Shown: positions 21,940 through 31,771, numbered from the stretch's first letter. The stretch is 64,000 nucleotides of DNA from Clostridium bornimense (GCF_018917145.1 NZ_JAHLOD010000008.1:1-64000), one strand, 5' to 3'. The notes: generated from the letters alone by a model not told the origin. Numbers and translations are program-made.

Positions 21940-22425
21940 TTACCACTTATCAACAAGCATCAAAAATCCTGGTATCCAAGCAGTTATAATTCCTTCAAAT
22001 ATAGCCAAATATGGCACAAATTTTCCTAGGTTTTTCTTAAGAACAATTTCTATAAAAGCTGTAATCCATAGTATTCCCCACAATATCCATATAGTTCCCA
22101 TTCTCCAGTCTAGATCTTGTGTAAAACTTAAATATGAACATGGTATAGTATTTATAGCTACAAATAAGCTATACCAACCATAAGGTCGCTTATCTAATTT
22201 AAATATACCGTTAATTGCTACAAATAAATAAGTAAATCCAAATAATAATCCTGTTCCCACAGCATAATATTCTTCTTGAATTACAGATATAGTATCAATT
22301 ATTACTGCTAAGCCTCCTGCAAATATATTCATTACTGCCGCCGACCTATCATCTATATTACACAATCTACTTATACCATTATTTATTAGAACTATTCCAA
22401 CATATAATAATACTATTCCTAACAT
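21940..22425 (-). CDS. ureI: UreI/AmiS-family urea or amide channel
   Basis: The 161 residues form six membrane helices. The pattern LLYVGIVLINNGI at the start and GYGxxW-like DKRPYGWYSLFVAIN in the middle match the AmiS/UreI family, which forms hexameric channels for urea or short-chain amides. It follows ureD by 22 bases in the urease operon, which argues for urea. Some clostridial operons lack a channel, so its presence suggests uptake at low urea or acid conditions. Gating cannot be judged from this view. Confidence 0.85.
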   Translation of the reverse strand: MLGIVLLYVGIVLINNGISRLCNIDDRSAAVMNIFAGGLAVIIDTISVIQEEYYAVGTGLLFGFTYLFVAINGIFKLDKRPYGWYSLFVAINTIPCSYLSFTQDLDWRMGTIWILWGILWITAFIEIVLKKNLGKFVPYLAIFEGIITAWIPGFLMLVDKW

Positions 22426-22447
22426 TTACTTTCACAACCTTATCTTT

Positions 22448-23281
22448 TTAATATTTACGTATAAATAACTCTTTTGAATTCAAAAACTTTTTTCTTATGT
22501 AGTTATTAGCTAACTTTATTGCCGCCTCTATATTTTGAGTTAGATTACCTAATACTCTTAGCACAAAACCACTTACTTCTATTTCTGATATTCCAAAATA
22601 AATAGGTAAATTTAAACTATTTATACTTTCTCTTATATCTTCAATAACTTCACTGTTAATATTTTTATTTATTACTATTAATGTTCCGAAATTCTCATAT
22701 CCTTCAAAAAAACCTAAACTACTAACATCATCTTCTCTCGGATTAATTAATAAATTGTCTAATAAAACTATTTTATTATTCATATATATACTTGTTTTTA
22801 ACTGTACATTGCTATATTGAAATCCATCGCCTTCCTTTGACCATCCTGATGTTATTCCATCACTATATATAAGCGTAGCACTTTCATCCATATAAATATT
22901 ATTAACTTGTTTATAAATTGCATCTTTATATAAGATCACACTATCAGTTATATATTCTAAAATACTGTTCTTATCCAAATTTATTAAAGTTTCCTGCTCT
23001 GTTTTCTTTCCATGCTCACATTTGTATACTTTGGTTGCAGCTTGCGTTGTTATTATTGATCTTGCACCTTCTTTTAGACTTATGCTGTACTTATATTTTT
23101 CTCCTTCAACATATCCACCACCAAGTCCAAGAATAAAATATGTTGATATCTTTTCACTATCAAGATGAATTGTTGGAGATAATTTTATAAGACCATCAAA
23201 TCTTTTTCCACTTATAACAGTACTTTCATTCTTTTTCTCTAGTACTATGTCAAATTCTCCAGCATATTTACCTTTACCCAT
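22448..23281 (-). CDS. ureD: Urease accessory protein UreD (UreH)
   Basis: UreD is the scaffold that binds apo-urease and, with UreF and UreG, delivers nickel. The family pattern is visible: LSPTIHLD, then ILGLGGGYVEGEKYKYSI, then TTQAATKVYKC and the DSVILYKDA/ESATLIYSDG strands. At 277 residues it is of normal length. The ATG at 23281 follows an AAGGAATT site just after the ureG stop (one-base gap). In this operon ureD is at the end, after ureG, as in many Gram-positive clusters. Confidence 0.9.
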   Translation of the reverse strand: MGKGKYAGEFDIVLEKKNESTVISGKRFDGLIKLSPTIHLDSEKISTYFILGLGGGYVEGEKYKYSISLKEGARSIITTQAATKVYKCEHGKKTEQETLINLDKNSILEYITDSVILYKDAIYKQVNNIYMDESATLIYSDGITSGWSKEGDGFQYSNVQLKTSIYMNNKIVLLDNLLINPREDDVSSLGFFEGYENFGTLIVINKNINSEVIEDIRESINSLNLPIYFGISEIEVSGFVLRVLGNLTQNIEAAIKLANNYIRKKFLNSKELFIRKY

Positions 23282-23282
23282 A

Positions 23283-23897
23283 CTAGTTAATTCCTTCTAA
23301 TAAACAATTCTTTTTAATCCAATTTAATACTTCTTTTACACCTTCATCTTTTTTTAGATTAGTAAATATGAAGGTTTTTTCTTTCCTAAATGCCAAGGTA
23401 TCTTTTCTCATAACTTCTAAATCAGCTCCAACATAAGGAGCTAAATCTATTTTATTAATAACAAAAAGATCGCTTTTTATCATTCCTTGCCCTGCTTTTC
23501 TTGGTATTTTTTCTCCTTGTGCTACATCAATAATATAAATGGAAAAGTCCACTAAGTCTGGGCTAAATGTTGCTGCTAAATTATCTCCGCCACTTTCAAG
23601 AAAAATAATATCTAAATTATTAAATCTACTTTTCATTTCTTCTATAGCAGCAAAATTCATTGATGCATCTTCTCTTATTGCTGTATGTGGACATCCGCCA
23701 GTCTCTACTCCAATTACTTTATTCTCATCTAGTACAGAATTCTTTACTAAAAACTTAGCATCTTCTTTTGTATAAATATCATTTGTAATAACTGCACAAT
23801 TATATTGATCTTTTACCATCCTAGTTATTCTCTCTATTAATAATGTTTTCCCGCTTCCAACGGGACCTCCTACCCCTATTATTACTGGTTTATTCAT
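23283..23897 (-). CDS. ureG: Urease accessory GTPase UreG
   Basis: The P-loop [11 protein letters not shown], the nickel-binding Cys-Pro-His in [13 protein letters not shown], the [15 protein letters not shown] switch region and the [13 protein letters not shown] base-recognition motif are all intact. UreG hydrolyses GTP to drive nickel transfer into urease. The reading frame continues upstream to 23954, but AAGGGTGAG lies just before the Met at 23897, and the protein then starts [10 protein letters not shown] as usual, giving 204 residues. Confidence 0.95.
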   Translation of the reverse strand: MNKPVIIGVGGPVGSGKTLLIERITRMVKDQYNCAVITNDIYTKEDAKFLVKNSVLDENKVIGVETGGCPHTAIREDASMNFAAIEEMKSRFNNLDIIFLESGGDNLAATFSPDLVDFSIYIIDVAQGEKIPRKAGQGMIKSDLFVINKIDLAPYVGADLEVMRKDTLAFRKEKTFIFTNLKKDEGVKEVLNWIKKNCLLEGIN

Positions 23898-23919
23898 ATA
23901 TCTCACCCTTTCCAAAACT

Positions 23920-24594
23920 CTAAGACATAAATAATCTAAACTCCAATACTTCATGATTTATTTGAGCTAATTCTATACCAGGAACACATCCACCAAAAAA
24001 ACTGTAATCTAAAGTTTCAATCTTTTCATATAAATCTTTAAACTTTTCACTACAATTTTTAAGAATTATCTGACCATCTTTTTGCCCTAATGGTATAGCC
24101 CTGACACCATTTTGAATAAGTGTAGAAATAGTACTATACATATGAAAACTTATAGCTTCCTCTTTAGAAAAATTTAAAGTATACATAAGCAACCCAAAAA
24201 CTATAGCTGGGTGTCCAAATGCTTCTTTTTCTCTAATTTTCCTTTCATATTCCTTTAAAATATCACAATCATATAAATCAAGAAAAAGTCTTATCATTCT
24301 GCTCGCTACAAGCTTTGAACCATTTCTAGTTTCTTTAGCTACAGTTTGCACTATAAGGCTTCTATCTAGATCTATAATCTTTTCAAATTGATTTTCATCC
24401 ATATATTGATATAACATCTTTATTGCTAATCCATCACTATAAACAAAAACATTATTTAAAAACACATCAAGATATTCTTTTAATCCTTCAGCACAAGTAA
24501 TTTTATTATTTCTAAGATAACTCTCCATACCATATGAATGATTAAAAGAACCTATAGGAAAGTTAGAATCACATATTTGTATAATCCTTAACAT
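23920..24594 (-). CDS. ureF: Urease accessory protein UreF
   Basis: UreF is the all-helical partner that activates UreG in the urease maturation complex. Family motifs are present: [19 protein letters not shown] at the N-terminus, then [14 protein letters not shown] and [10 protein letters not shown]. An alternative start at 24636 overlaps the end of ureE; I prefer the Met at 24594 ([13 protein letters not shown]), which matches typical UreF starts, although its AGAGATG site is only fair. The protein ends just before ureG. Confidence 0.9.
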   Translation of the reverse strand: MLRIIQICDSNFPIGSFNHSYGMESYLRNNKITCAEGLKEYLDVFLNNVFVYSDGLAIKMLYQYMDENQFEKIIDLDRSLIVQTVAKETRNGSKLVASRMIRLFLDLYDCDILKEYERKIREKEAFGHPAIVFGLLMYTLNFSKEEAISFHMYSTISTLIQNGVRAIPLGQKDGQIILKNCSEKFKDLYEKIETLDYSFFGGCVPGIELAQINHEVLEFRLFMS

Positions 24595-24610
24595 ATTGGT
24601 AACATCTCTT

Positions 24611-25063
24611 TTAGTGTCTATGAGCAAATTCAACATGTTTAAATGCCTTTTTCAAAACTATATTTTTTCTTTCATAATTTATATTATCTTTTTTTAATTC
24701 TTCTTCTACCAACCTATCATATTGGATTATCATCTTATCATTTTCAAATTGTGCTTGTAGATGTCTATTTCCTAAACTATGTGCTATTATTCCCATTTCA
24801 GTTATAGTTGATGGGGTAATAATTAAAACATCTTCACTATTAACTTTTACAACTATAATGTTTTTATCTTTGTTATATAAAATATCTCCATCTTTCAACT
24901 TTTCATTGTTTTCTAATGTTATTCCGTATTCCCTATTCTGATCTGAACTTACTCTAAGAATTCTTTTAAGCATATCTTCACTATTTAAATATATTGTTTC
25001 AACGTGATATCCGTCTAAATTATCTATATCTTTAATATTTCCTATTACCTCGTTAAAAATCAT
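24611..25063 (-). CDS. ureE: Urease nickel metallochaperone UreE
   Basis: The 150-residue protein has the two-domain UreE layout: an N-terminal peptide-binding part and a C-terminal ferredoxin-like nickel-binding part with LGNRHLQAQFENDKMIIQYD. The conserved histidine in GNRH is present. The C-terminus ends FAHRH, a short histidine tail rather than the long His-rich tail of some species. It hands nickel to UreG. The ATG has a TTAGGAGGTAATAATT site. Confidence 0.93.
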   Translation of the reverse strand: MIFNEVIGNIKDIDNLDGYHVETIYLNSEDMLKRILRVSSDQNREYGITLENNEKLKDGDILYNKDKNIIVVKVNSEDVLIITPSTITEMGIIAHSLGNRHLQAQFENDKMIIQYDRLVEEELKKDNINYERKNIVLKKAFKHVEFAHRH

Positions 25064-25133
25064 AATTATTACCTCCTAATTTAGGGTGTCATATCAATAA
25101 TTTGCTATATGACAACCCCAAATATATACTATG

Positions 25134-26849
25134 TTAAAATAAGAAGTATCTTTGTGCTAAAGGTAATTCTTTTGCTGGCTCGCAAGTTATTAACTCTCCA
25201 TCTACAGTAACATCATATGTTTCTGGATCTACACCAAGTTTTGGAGTGGCATTATTTAACTTCATATCTTTCTTTGTTAAATTTCTTATACCACCTACTG
25301 GTAATACGAGTTTTTGTAATCCTAATTCTTCTTTTACACCATGTTCATATGCATATTTAGAAACAAAAGTTGCAGAAGTTGGATATATTGCTTTGCCATA
25401 TGCACCAAAACAATCTCTATAATATTCTGGTTGACATGTTGGAATAGATGCATTTGCTTCCCCTATTATTGATTTATTTACCATACCACCTTTAATTACT
25501 AAATGTGGTTTTACACCGAAGAATTGTGGATCCCAAAGTACTAAATCTGCCATCTTACCTACTTCTATAGATCCCACATAATTTGCAATTCCTTGTGCTA
25601 ATGCAGGATTTATAGTATATTTAGCCACATATCTTCTTACTCTATTGTTATCGTTTTCTTCTGAATCGCCTTCTAATATTCCTCTTTGCTTTTTCATTTT
25701 ACTTGCAGTTTGCCATGTTCTAGTTATTACTTCACCAATTCTTCCCATAGCCATAGAATCAGAACTCATAATACTAAATACGCCCATATCTTGTAGTATA
25801 TCTTCAGCCGCTATTGTTTGATGTCTTATTCTAGAATCTGCAAAAGCAATATCTTCTGGAACTTTAGGATCTAAGTGGTGACACACCATAAGCATATCTA
25901 AATGTTCTGCAATTGTATTTACAGTAAAAGGCTTTGTTGGATTGGTTGATGCAGGTATTACATTAAGTTTAGATGCTACCTTTAATAAATCTGGTGCATG
26001 ACCGCCCCCTGCTCCTTCAGTATGATATGTGTGAATTGTTCTTCCAGCAAATGCTTCAATTGTATGTTCTACAAATCCACCTTCATTTAAAGTATCAGTA
26101 TGTACTGCAACTTGAACATCATATTTATCTGCTGTCTTTAGTGAATAATCTATGGCAGATCTTGTTGCACCCCAATCTTCATGTACTTTAAGACCACAAG
26201 CACCAGCTTCAACTTGTTCAGCTGTTACTTCCATATTGGCACCACTACCTTTTCCTAAAAAGCCAAGATTTATAGGAAAAGCTTCTGCTGATTGTAACAT
26301 ACGATGAATAGCCCATTTCCCTGGTGTTGATGTAACAGCATTAGTTCCATCAACAGGACCTGTTCCTCCACCTATAAGTGTTGTTATTCCACCTTCTAAT
26401 GCAGCATTAACAAGATTTGGACTTATGAAATGTACATGAGTATCTATTCCCCCTGCAGTTACAATTCTTCCTTCTCCTGCTAAAGCTTCTGTACTTGGTG
26501 CTACTATAAAATCTACATCATCCATAGTATAAGGATTTCCACCTTTACCAATAGCTAAAATCTTCCCATCACGGATACCAATATCTGCTTTATATATCCC
26601 TGTGTAATCTACAATAGTAGCTCCTGTAATAATAAGGTCTGCAACCATAGGGTTTTTTCTACTTTCAATAGCATTTTGCCCCATTCCATCTCTTAAAACC
26701 TTACCGCCTCCAAACTTACATTCATCACCATATCCTGTATAGTCCTTTTCGATTTCAATAAATAAATCTGTATCACCTAATCTTACTTTATCTCCCTTTG
26801 TTGGACCAAATAATTCTACATAACGATGTTTATCTATTTCAAAACTCAT
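25134..26849 (-). CDS. ureC: Urease alpha subunit UreC
   Basis: This is the catalytic subunit, which hydrolyses urea to ammonia and carbamate at a dinickel centre. Nickel ligands and catalytic residues are in place: the pair of histidines in [12 protein letters not shown], the carbamylated lysine in [12 protein letters not shown], histidines in [13 protein letters not shown] and [15 protein letters not shown], the catalytic CHHLD histidine, and the aspartate in [13 protein letters not shown] start it at the ATG at 26849, which shares one base with the ureB stop (TAATG) and gives 571 residues; an in-frame GTG at 26861 is possible. Confidence 0.97.
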   Translation of the reverse strand: MSFEIDKHRYVELFGPTKGDKVRLGDTDLFIEIEKDYTGYGDECKFGGGKVLRDGMGQNAIESRKNPMVADLIITGATIVDYTGIYKADIGIRDGKILAIGKGGNPYTMDDVDFIVAPSTEALAGEGRIVTAGGIDTHVHFISPNLVNAALEGGITTLIGGGTGPVDGTNAVTSTPGKWAIHRMLQSAEAFPINLGFLGKGSGANMEVTAEQVEAGACGLKVHEDWGATRSAIDYSLKTADKYDVQVAVHTDTLNEGGFVEHTIEAFAGRTIHTYHTEGAGGGHAPDLLKVASKLNVIPASTNPTKPFTVNTIAEHLDMLMVCHHLDPKVPEDIAFADSRIRHQTIAAEDILQDMGVFSIMSSDSMAMGRIGEVITRTWQTASKMKKQRGILEGDSEENDNNRVRRYVAKYTINPALAQGIANYVGSIEVGKMADLVLWDPQFFGVKPHLVIKGGMVNKSIIGEANASIPTCQPEYYRDCFGAYGKAIYPTSATFVSKYAYEHGVKEELGLQKLVLPVGGIRNLTKKDMKLNNATPKLGVDPETYDVTVDGELITCEPAKELPLAQRYFLF

Positions 26850-27175
26850 TATTCCTTGCACCCTCTTCCATCTAAATATCCATCAACTAAATTACGTAAG
26901 CCATAAACTCTTCTAACTCCACCGATATCTATTAAATTTATTTCTTTCTTATCTCCTGGTTCAAATCTAACTGCTGTACCTGATGGAATATCTAATCTCT
27001 TTCCATAAGCTTTTTCCCTATCAAACTTTAAAAAGTCATTAACTTCATAAAAATGATAGTGAGAACCTATTTGCACAGGTCTATCTCCAGTATTTACCAC
27101 CTCAAGTTTTATTGCTTCTTTTCCTTTGTTATATTCTATAGTTCCTTCTTTTACTATTATTTCTCCTGGTATCAA
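26849..27175 (-). CDS. ureB: Urease beta subunit UreB
   Basis: At 108 residues it has the usual length for a separate beta subunit. Family motifs are [46 protein letters not shown] and the [12 protein letters not shown] end. It is a structural part of the (alpha-beta-gamma)3 enzyme. Its stop overlaps the start of ureC. Confidence 0.97.
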   Translation of the reverse strand: MIPGEIIVKEGTIEYNKGKEAIKLEVVNTGDRPVQIGSHYHFYEVNDFLKFDREKAYGKRLDIPSGTAVRFEPGDKKEINLIDIGGVRRVYGLRNLVDGYLDGRGCKE

Positions 27176-27191
27176 TGATTAAACCTCCTTA

Positions 27192-27494
27192 TTAACGTAT
27201 TGGATCATGTACTGTAACTAATTTAGTTCCATCTGGAAATGTTGCTTCCACTTGAACTACGTGAATCATTTCCGGTATTCCTTCCATCACATCATCTTTG
27301 CTTAAAATCTTTGTACCATAATCCATTAAATCTTCTACTGTTCTGCCTTCTCTAGCTCCTTCTAAAAGCTCATCAGTGATTAATGCTACAGATTCAGGAT
27401 AATTTAGTTTTAAGCCTTTCTTTTTTCTTCTCCTTGCAACATCTGCTGCAACAACAATCATAAGTTTTTCTCTTTCCCTATCTGTTAAATGCAA
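27192..27494 (-). CDS. ureA: Urease gamma subunit UreA
   Basis: The 100-residue protein reads [20 protein letters not shown] with later NYPESVALI, the standard gamma subunit. The start is TTG at 27494-27492, placed nine bases after a strong AAAAAGGAGG site. An ATG three bases nearer the site (27499) is out of frame and reads only Asn-Cys-Ile before a stop, so it cannot be the start of UreA. It heads an eight-gene operon (A-B-C-E-F-G-D-I) with tight spacing throughout. Confidence 0.96.
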   Translation of the reverse strand: MHLTDREREKLMIVVAADVARRRKKKGLKLNYPESVALITDELLEGAREGRTVEDLMDYGTKILSKDDVMEGIPEMIHVVQVEATFPDGTKLVTVHDPIR

Positions 27495-27564
27495 TTCATT
27501 TTTCCTCCTTTTTTATACCTTTATCAAATACTATATTGTTTGTAATCTTTAAATTAAAATACGT

Positions 27565-27578
27565 AATTTTAGAAAATT
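27565..27578 (-). promoter_or_regulatory. CodY-box-like sequence upstream of the urease operon
   Basis: AATTTTAGAAAATT differs from the CodY consensus (AATTTTCWGAAAATT) by one missing base. It lies 70 bases ahead of ureA. CodY controls urease in some Gram-positive bacteria, so this would make sense, but such AT-rich matches also arise by chance. No convincing -35/-10 pair was found in the 27500-27800 region. Confidence 0.25.
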
Positions 27579-27678
27579 AATATAAAAAAATGTTAAATAC
27601 ATTTATACAAGATTTCACTTGCTAAATATATTTAACAGTTTCTCCACTATAATTTAAAAATGTAAAAAGAAGATATCA

Positions 27679-27699
27679 TTAGCAATTTTTAATTGCTAA
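27679..27699. repeat. Inverted repeat between the urease operon and araC
   Basis: TTAGCAATT and AATTGCTAA pair across three bases. It could end transcription of the AraC gene, which stops at 27805, although the T-rich stretch on the minus strand begins only about ten bases later. Confidence 0.4.
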
Positions 27700-27804
27700 C
27701 TAGATATTCTCCTAAACTGAAATAAATTATATAATATATGTTTTTATTCAAACTTTAATACTTTACAAAATAGAAATCTTACTATCGGTGAAACTATAAA
27801 ACTG

Positions 27805-28710
27805 TTAATCATTCCAAGAGGAACGATATACAGAAGGTGTACTCTTGTATTGTTTTATAAAGGCCCTTGTAAAGTAAGAGGCATTGAAAAAACCACAGAG
27901 TGTTGCAATATTTATGATGGACTTGTCAGTACTTCGTAACAATCCCGCTGCTTTTTCCAAACGAAAACGAACAAGATATTGAGAAAAACTTGTACCGGTT
28001 AAATCTTTAAAAAGCTTCATAAAATGGCTTTTACTATATCCGCAAAATGCAGAGACTTCAGAAATCTGAACTTTTTCAGAGTAGTAATCATTAATATACT
28101 GTACTGCTTGGCGAAGAAATTCATTGGTTTTATGATTAGAAGCAGATTTCTTATCAATTGGCACTGCAGTACTATTTAATATATCCATGATGGCATATAG
28201 ATGGGATTTAACCAGTAGAATACTTATTTTTTTCCCTTCATCAATCAATGGAATAATATGAGGAGATAGTTGCTCAGAAAGAGAACTGTCTCTTTTTATA
28301 ATAGATGGAACTGCAACAGATCCTTTTGCAAAAGGAGCCATATATTGCTGATAGATGAAATTATCTTCTCGTTCTGATTCAATGATGGAAAACTTAAAGA
28401 GTATGTTAAAATATTCAAATGGTTCTGTAATGGATTCTATTGAATGAACCTGATCCGGCAATATGATTACAAAATCCTCAGAAGTAATCACATAACTTTC
28501 TCCGCTTATCAAAATACACCCACTCCCTGAAACACAGTAAATAATCTCCAACTCATCATGATAATGAAGGGGATATGAAGGCAGATAGTCAGGGATACTG
28601 CCACGATAGACAGTATAAGGAATGTTAGTTGTTCCATGTGTTTTTACTTCCAAACCATCAGGAAGAATCAATGGCTCATTGGTTGAACTCAATAATCGTA
28701 GTGTGTTCAT
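27805..28710 (-). CDS. AraC-family regulator with cupin sensor domain
   Basis: The N-terminal half is a cupin-like ligand domain (YPLHYHDELEIIYCVSGSG, then LPDQVHSIE). The C-terminal 100 residues hold two helix-turn-helix motifs (ISEVSAFCGYSKSHFMKLFK and IATLCGFFNASYFTRAFIK), ending with the AraC signature. The start at 28710 (MNTLRLLSS) has GGAGGT six bases upstream; the frame also allows a TTG five codons earlier. It is divergent from a MATE efflux gene and probably controls it. Both genes look richer in G and C than their neighbours, which suggests joint acquisition. Confidence 0.88.
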   Translation of the reverse strand: MNTLRLLSSTNEPLILPDGLEVKTHGTTNIPYTVYRGSIPDYLPSYPLHYHDELEIIYCVSGSGCILISGESYVITSEDFVIILPDQVHSIESITEPFEYFNILFKFSIIESEREDNFIYQQYMAPFAKGSVAVPSIIKRDSSLSEQLSPHIIPLIDEGKKISILLVKSHLYAIMDILNSTAVPIDKKSASNHKTNEFLRQAVQYINDYYSEKVQISEVSAFCGYSKSHFMKLFKDLTGTSFSQYLVRFRLEKAAGLLRSTDKSIINIATLCGFFNASYFTRAFIKQYKSTPSVYRSSWND

Positions 28711-28851
28711 AGAAATTACCTCCAAAATCGTAGGATTATGCTAATATTATAATATTATAGTAGTAGAAGTACAACTATAATAAGATTATAATTCAAATAT
28801 AGAAATACCAACGATGGTAATTATATATTTCACAAGCATGGGGGAGTTGTT

Positions 28852-30198
28852 ATGGAGAATACAATATCAGAAAGTTCCTTTTCAAAAAGTATTATAAGAA
28901 TTGCATTACCAATTACATTACAAAGCATGATTAGGGCTTCTTTTAGCATTATTGATCAGGTTATGATTGGTCAGCTTGGCAGTGAAAGTATTGCAGGAAT
29001 TGGTCTAGGAGGTAAATTTGCATCTATTTATAGTGTTGTTCTTGGCGCAATTACAGCAACTGCAGCTATTATGATTTCTCAATACATGGGACAGAAAAAT
29101 GTAAAAAATGTACGAAGAAGTTTTCATGTGAATCTATTGGTTGCTCTTTTCATTACAGTTTTATTTACATTTGCCTCACTTTTATTTACAGAACAGATTT
29201 TTTCCTTTTACACAAAGGACTCTGTGACTAAAGAATTAGGTAAATCTTATTTACAGATATATGCATGGTCATTTTTACCAATAGCATTATCCGGTATGGC
29301 AGAAGCAATGTTATGTTGTATGGAGATGGCAGTATTCCCATTGGTATCTATCGTTTCATCTTTGTTTGTTAATACAGCGCTTAACTATATTTTGATTTTT
29401 GGAAAATTTGGATTACCTGAACTGGGCGTTAAAGGAGCCGCAATAGGAAGTGTTGTAGCATATATCATTGCCTGTATGCTAACTTTAGTATTTTTATTAT
29501 GGCAATTAAGAAAGAAAAAGATGAATTTATCTTTTGATATCACCTTCAATGGAAACGAATACATTTCATATATAAAAATTCTTACTCCACTTCTTATATG
29601 CGAATTTATGTGGAGCCTTGGAGAAAATGTATATTCTGCTATTTATGGAAATATAAGCACTAATGATTGTGCAGCTATGACAATGACTTCACCAATACAA
29701 GGTTTGATGATAGGTGCATTATGTGGATTATCACAAGCTGCCGGAATCATGGTAGGTAAGTCTCTTGGTAATCAAAATTATGAAAAAGCATATAATGATT
29801 CAAAAAAATTGATGAAGTATGGTTTGATTGTATCTATTGCATTATCAATCCTGTTAATCCTATTAGGCAAAGTCTATACTGGAATCTATAATGTGGATGC
29901 AGAAGTGAAGCAGACTGCATATGCATTGCTAGTAGTATTTGCAATCGTATCTCCAGTTAAGGTGCAGAATATGATTTTGGGTGGAGGTATTATAAAAAGT
30001 GGAGGAAAAACAAACTACATCATGTGGATTGATATAATTGGAACCTGGGGATTTGGTGTGCCACTTGGATTATTATCTGCTTTTGTACTAAAGCTACCAA
30101 TTACTTATGTGTATTTTATCTTATCATTAGAAGAATGTGTACGTCTTGCAATTTCTTTGATATTGTTCAAAAGGAGAAGCTGGATGCAGAAGATATAG
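28852..30198 (+). CDS. MATE-family efflux transporter
   Basis: The 448-residue protein has 12 predicted membrane helices in two similar halves, with the family patterns RIALPITLQSMIRASFSIID and QVMIGQLGSESIAGIGLG, and QAAGIMVGKSLG in the second half. MATE proteins expel cationic drugs or metabolites using Na+ or H+. A GGGGGAG site precedes the ATG. The shared intergenic region with the AraC gene (28711-28851) contains AT-rich promoter-like sequence but no clear operator that I can name. Confidence 0.9.
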   Translation: MENTISESSFSKSIIRIALPITLQSMIRASFSIIDQVMIGQLGSESIAGIGLGGKFASIYSVVLGAITATAAIMISQYMGQKNVKNVRRSFHVNLLVALFITVLFTFASLLFTEQIFSFYTKDSVTKELGKSYLQIYAWSFLPIALSGMAEAMLCCMEMAVFPLVSIVSSLFVNTALNYILIFGKFGLPELGVKGAAIGSVVAYIIACMLTLVFLLWQLRKKKMNLSFDITFNGNEYISYIKILTPLLICEFMWSLGENVYSAIYGNISTNDCAAMTMTSPIQGLMIGALCGLSQAAGIMVGKSLGNQNYEKAYNDSKKLMKYGLIVSIALSILLILLGKVYTGIYNVDAEVKQTAYALLVVFAIVSPVKVQNMILGGGIIKSGGKTNYIMWIDIIGTWGFGVPLGLLSAFVLKLPITYVYFILSLEECVRLAISLILFKRRSWMQKI

Positions 30199-30364
30199 CA
30201 AGTAATGGAGCTCTTTCTTGAATGGAACTAATGAGTGTAAATGATAAGGAGCATCCAGTATTTAAACTTCTGCGAAAAAAATGAAAGATTTCTCATACGA
30301 AACCGTATACAATTACAATAACGCAACTGTCAAAATTTTGGTGCCTTTTATCAATAAAAAAAAT

Positions 30365-30405
30365 ATCCCGATAAGACGATTTAAAACACTATCGGGATTT
30401 GTTTA
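30365..30405. terminator. Bidirectional terminator after the MATE gene
   Basis: ATCCCGATA pairs with TATCGGGAT; Ts follow on both strands. Between the MATE stop and here (30199-30364) I see no gene. Confidence 0.8.
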
Positions 30406-30410
30406 TTTCT

Positions 30411-30494
30411 TATATACCCTGAAGCTTTCCTAACTATTCTACTTTCTTCAATATTTTTAAGTATTTGCTCCTTCATCGCAGTACTCTTGCTAAC
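30411..30494 (-). pseudogene. Remnant of a polymorphic toxin linker (third copy)
   Basis: On the minus strand this encodes VSKSTAMKEQILKNIEES followed by RIVRKASGY, nearly identical to residues about 393-420 of the full-length toxin at 32374-34014. After this point the frame runs into unrelated sequence and stops, so the toxin tip once attached is gone. It marks a decayed third cassette of the toxin locus. Confidence 0.75.
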
Positions 30495-30565
30495 TTGCTC
30501 CGCTTATCACCTTACGGTAGTTTTCACTCCTAGTTATCTTAGATTTTATAAATATTTCGATAAAT

Positions 30566-30613
30566 GAAAAAAAGATTAATGCTCTATTACTGAAACATTA
30601 ATCTCCTTTTTTC
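30566..30613 (-). terminator. Terminator after the EndoU immunity gene
   Basis: AGATTAATG and CATTAATCT pair across 14 bases and are followed by seven Ts on the minus strand, about 120 bases past the stop at 30731. Confidence 0.75.
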
Positions 30614-30730
30614 TTTCACTGCATTATTAAAATTATGTGGTTTAACTTTTTGTTACATATATTGATTTAAATACATTCTATTGTTACTATTTTTTATGCA
30701 GTTAATCTATTCTTTATTATGCAGCTAATA

Positions 30731-31033
30731 TTAATCCATATATTCTTCTGCAACTTCAATACTATCTTCTAAATCTAAATTAGGATACTTCTGAGAAATA
30801 CTTTTTAAACAATCTATATATCTATTACTTTGAAGATTGTATGCTACTTCTTCAAAAACTTCACTAGCAAGTAATATCTCCTTTTCATTTAATTGATTTA
30901 AAATTAAAATAGTGTCTTCCTCATCTTTACTTAAAATTTCTATCAATCTTTCTCGACATACTTCTATATTATAATCATCTTCATCATGTAATTTACTTCT
31001 ATCCGAAATAATCAATTTTACTTTATTAATCAT
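30731..31033 (-). CDS. Probable immunity protein for the EndoU toxin tip
   Basis: This acidic 100-residue protein has no recognised domain. It starts 18 bases after the stop of the EndoU toxin tip and has a strong GGAGGTGAAAGT site. In polymorphic toxin loci the immunity gene directly follows its toxin, so I infer that it binds and blocks the EndoU nuclease. It is helical in appearance, with many Glu and Asp residues that could mimic RNA. The call rests mainly on position. Confidence 0.6.
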   Translation of the reverse strand: MINKVKLIISDRSKLHDEDDYNIEVCRERLIEILSKDEEDTILILNQLNEKEILLASEVFEEVAYNLQSNRYIDCLKSISQKYPNLDLEDSIEVAEEYMD

Positions 31034-31051
31034 ACTTTCACCTCCATTTAT

Positions 31052-31585
31052 TTATGGTTGCATATCTGCATCTGGAAATATTGTTCCTATCTTACCATCA
31101 GTTTTTATTACACCAACTCTTACTCCATCATACTCTCCAAATATAATGTTTCCATCAACAGCATTTATATTTTCAGGTAAATTGATAACATATTCTCCAG
31201 CATCTTTTATCTTATCCTTCCCCCAATTTTCAGGAAACCATGCCTGCCCAGTTCCAGTTCTTTTGGACGGAGTCTTATGTTTTGGTATATTACCTACTCT
31301 TACCCCATTTGAATAAGTTTTTTCTATATTGAATTCAATATTATTTTCGATTAAAAAATCTATATTATCTTGTCCATGTCCTCCACCTTTCATTCTTGAT
31401 ACTTTTCCAGTCTTAGGATTGTAAGTAAAGTCTCCTTTAGTTGAATGAGTAATATCTCCAATTTCAATTTTAGCTTTACTAGACCCCTTAGCTAACCCAC
31501 TCTCAAACTCAATAAAACTCTTATACCCTGAAGCTCCCCTATCTATCCTACTTTCTTCAATATTTTTAAGTAGAGGTTTTACATC
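31052..31585 (-). pseudogene. Orphan toxin tip: linker fragment plus EndoU nuclease domain
   Basis: The open frame begins with a copy of the toxin linker (LLKNIEESRIDRGASGYKSF) right after a stop codon. It continues through FEFESGLA-like residues and ends with a bacterial EndoU domain: GGGHGQDNIDFLIENNI, YSNGVRVGNIPKHK, GTGQAWFPENW and GVRVGVIKTDGKIGTIFPD. EndoU domains cut RNA. The catalytic histidines (GHG and in IPKHK) seem intact. A Met at 31393 has no convincing ribosome binding site, so it is probably silent: a spare C-terminus that can be swapped into the full-length toxin by recombination in the linker. Its immunity gene follows. Confidence 0.75.
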
Positions 31586-31591
31586 TCACTA

Positions 31592-31771
31592 TTAGTTCTG
31601 TCTATTATTAGTAAGATAGATTCCTAGATTATTATCCTTTCTGGCACTGTATTCTTTATTTTCCTCAAAATTATATGCTAATCTAATTATCTCCATTCCA
31701 AAACCTAATAAGGCATAATTACTTAATCTCCAGATTTTAGGTGAAATTAAAATTTCTGTAGCAGTAATGCC
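31592..31771 (-). pseudogene. Possible remnant of an immunity or linker-region gene
   Basis: About 59 codons are open on the minus strand, ending TNNRQN before two stops and containing WRLSNYALLGFGME. There is no start or ribosome binding site and a stop precedes it in frame. It lies where the immunity gene of a lost toxin tip would be. I do not recognise it. Confidence 0.25.

Noticed and set aside
30199-30364. Gene fragments between the MATE gene and its terminator
   Set aside because: Short open stretches exist but none has a start, ribosome binding site or recognisable family.
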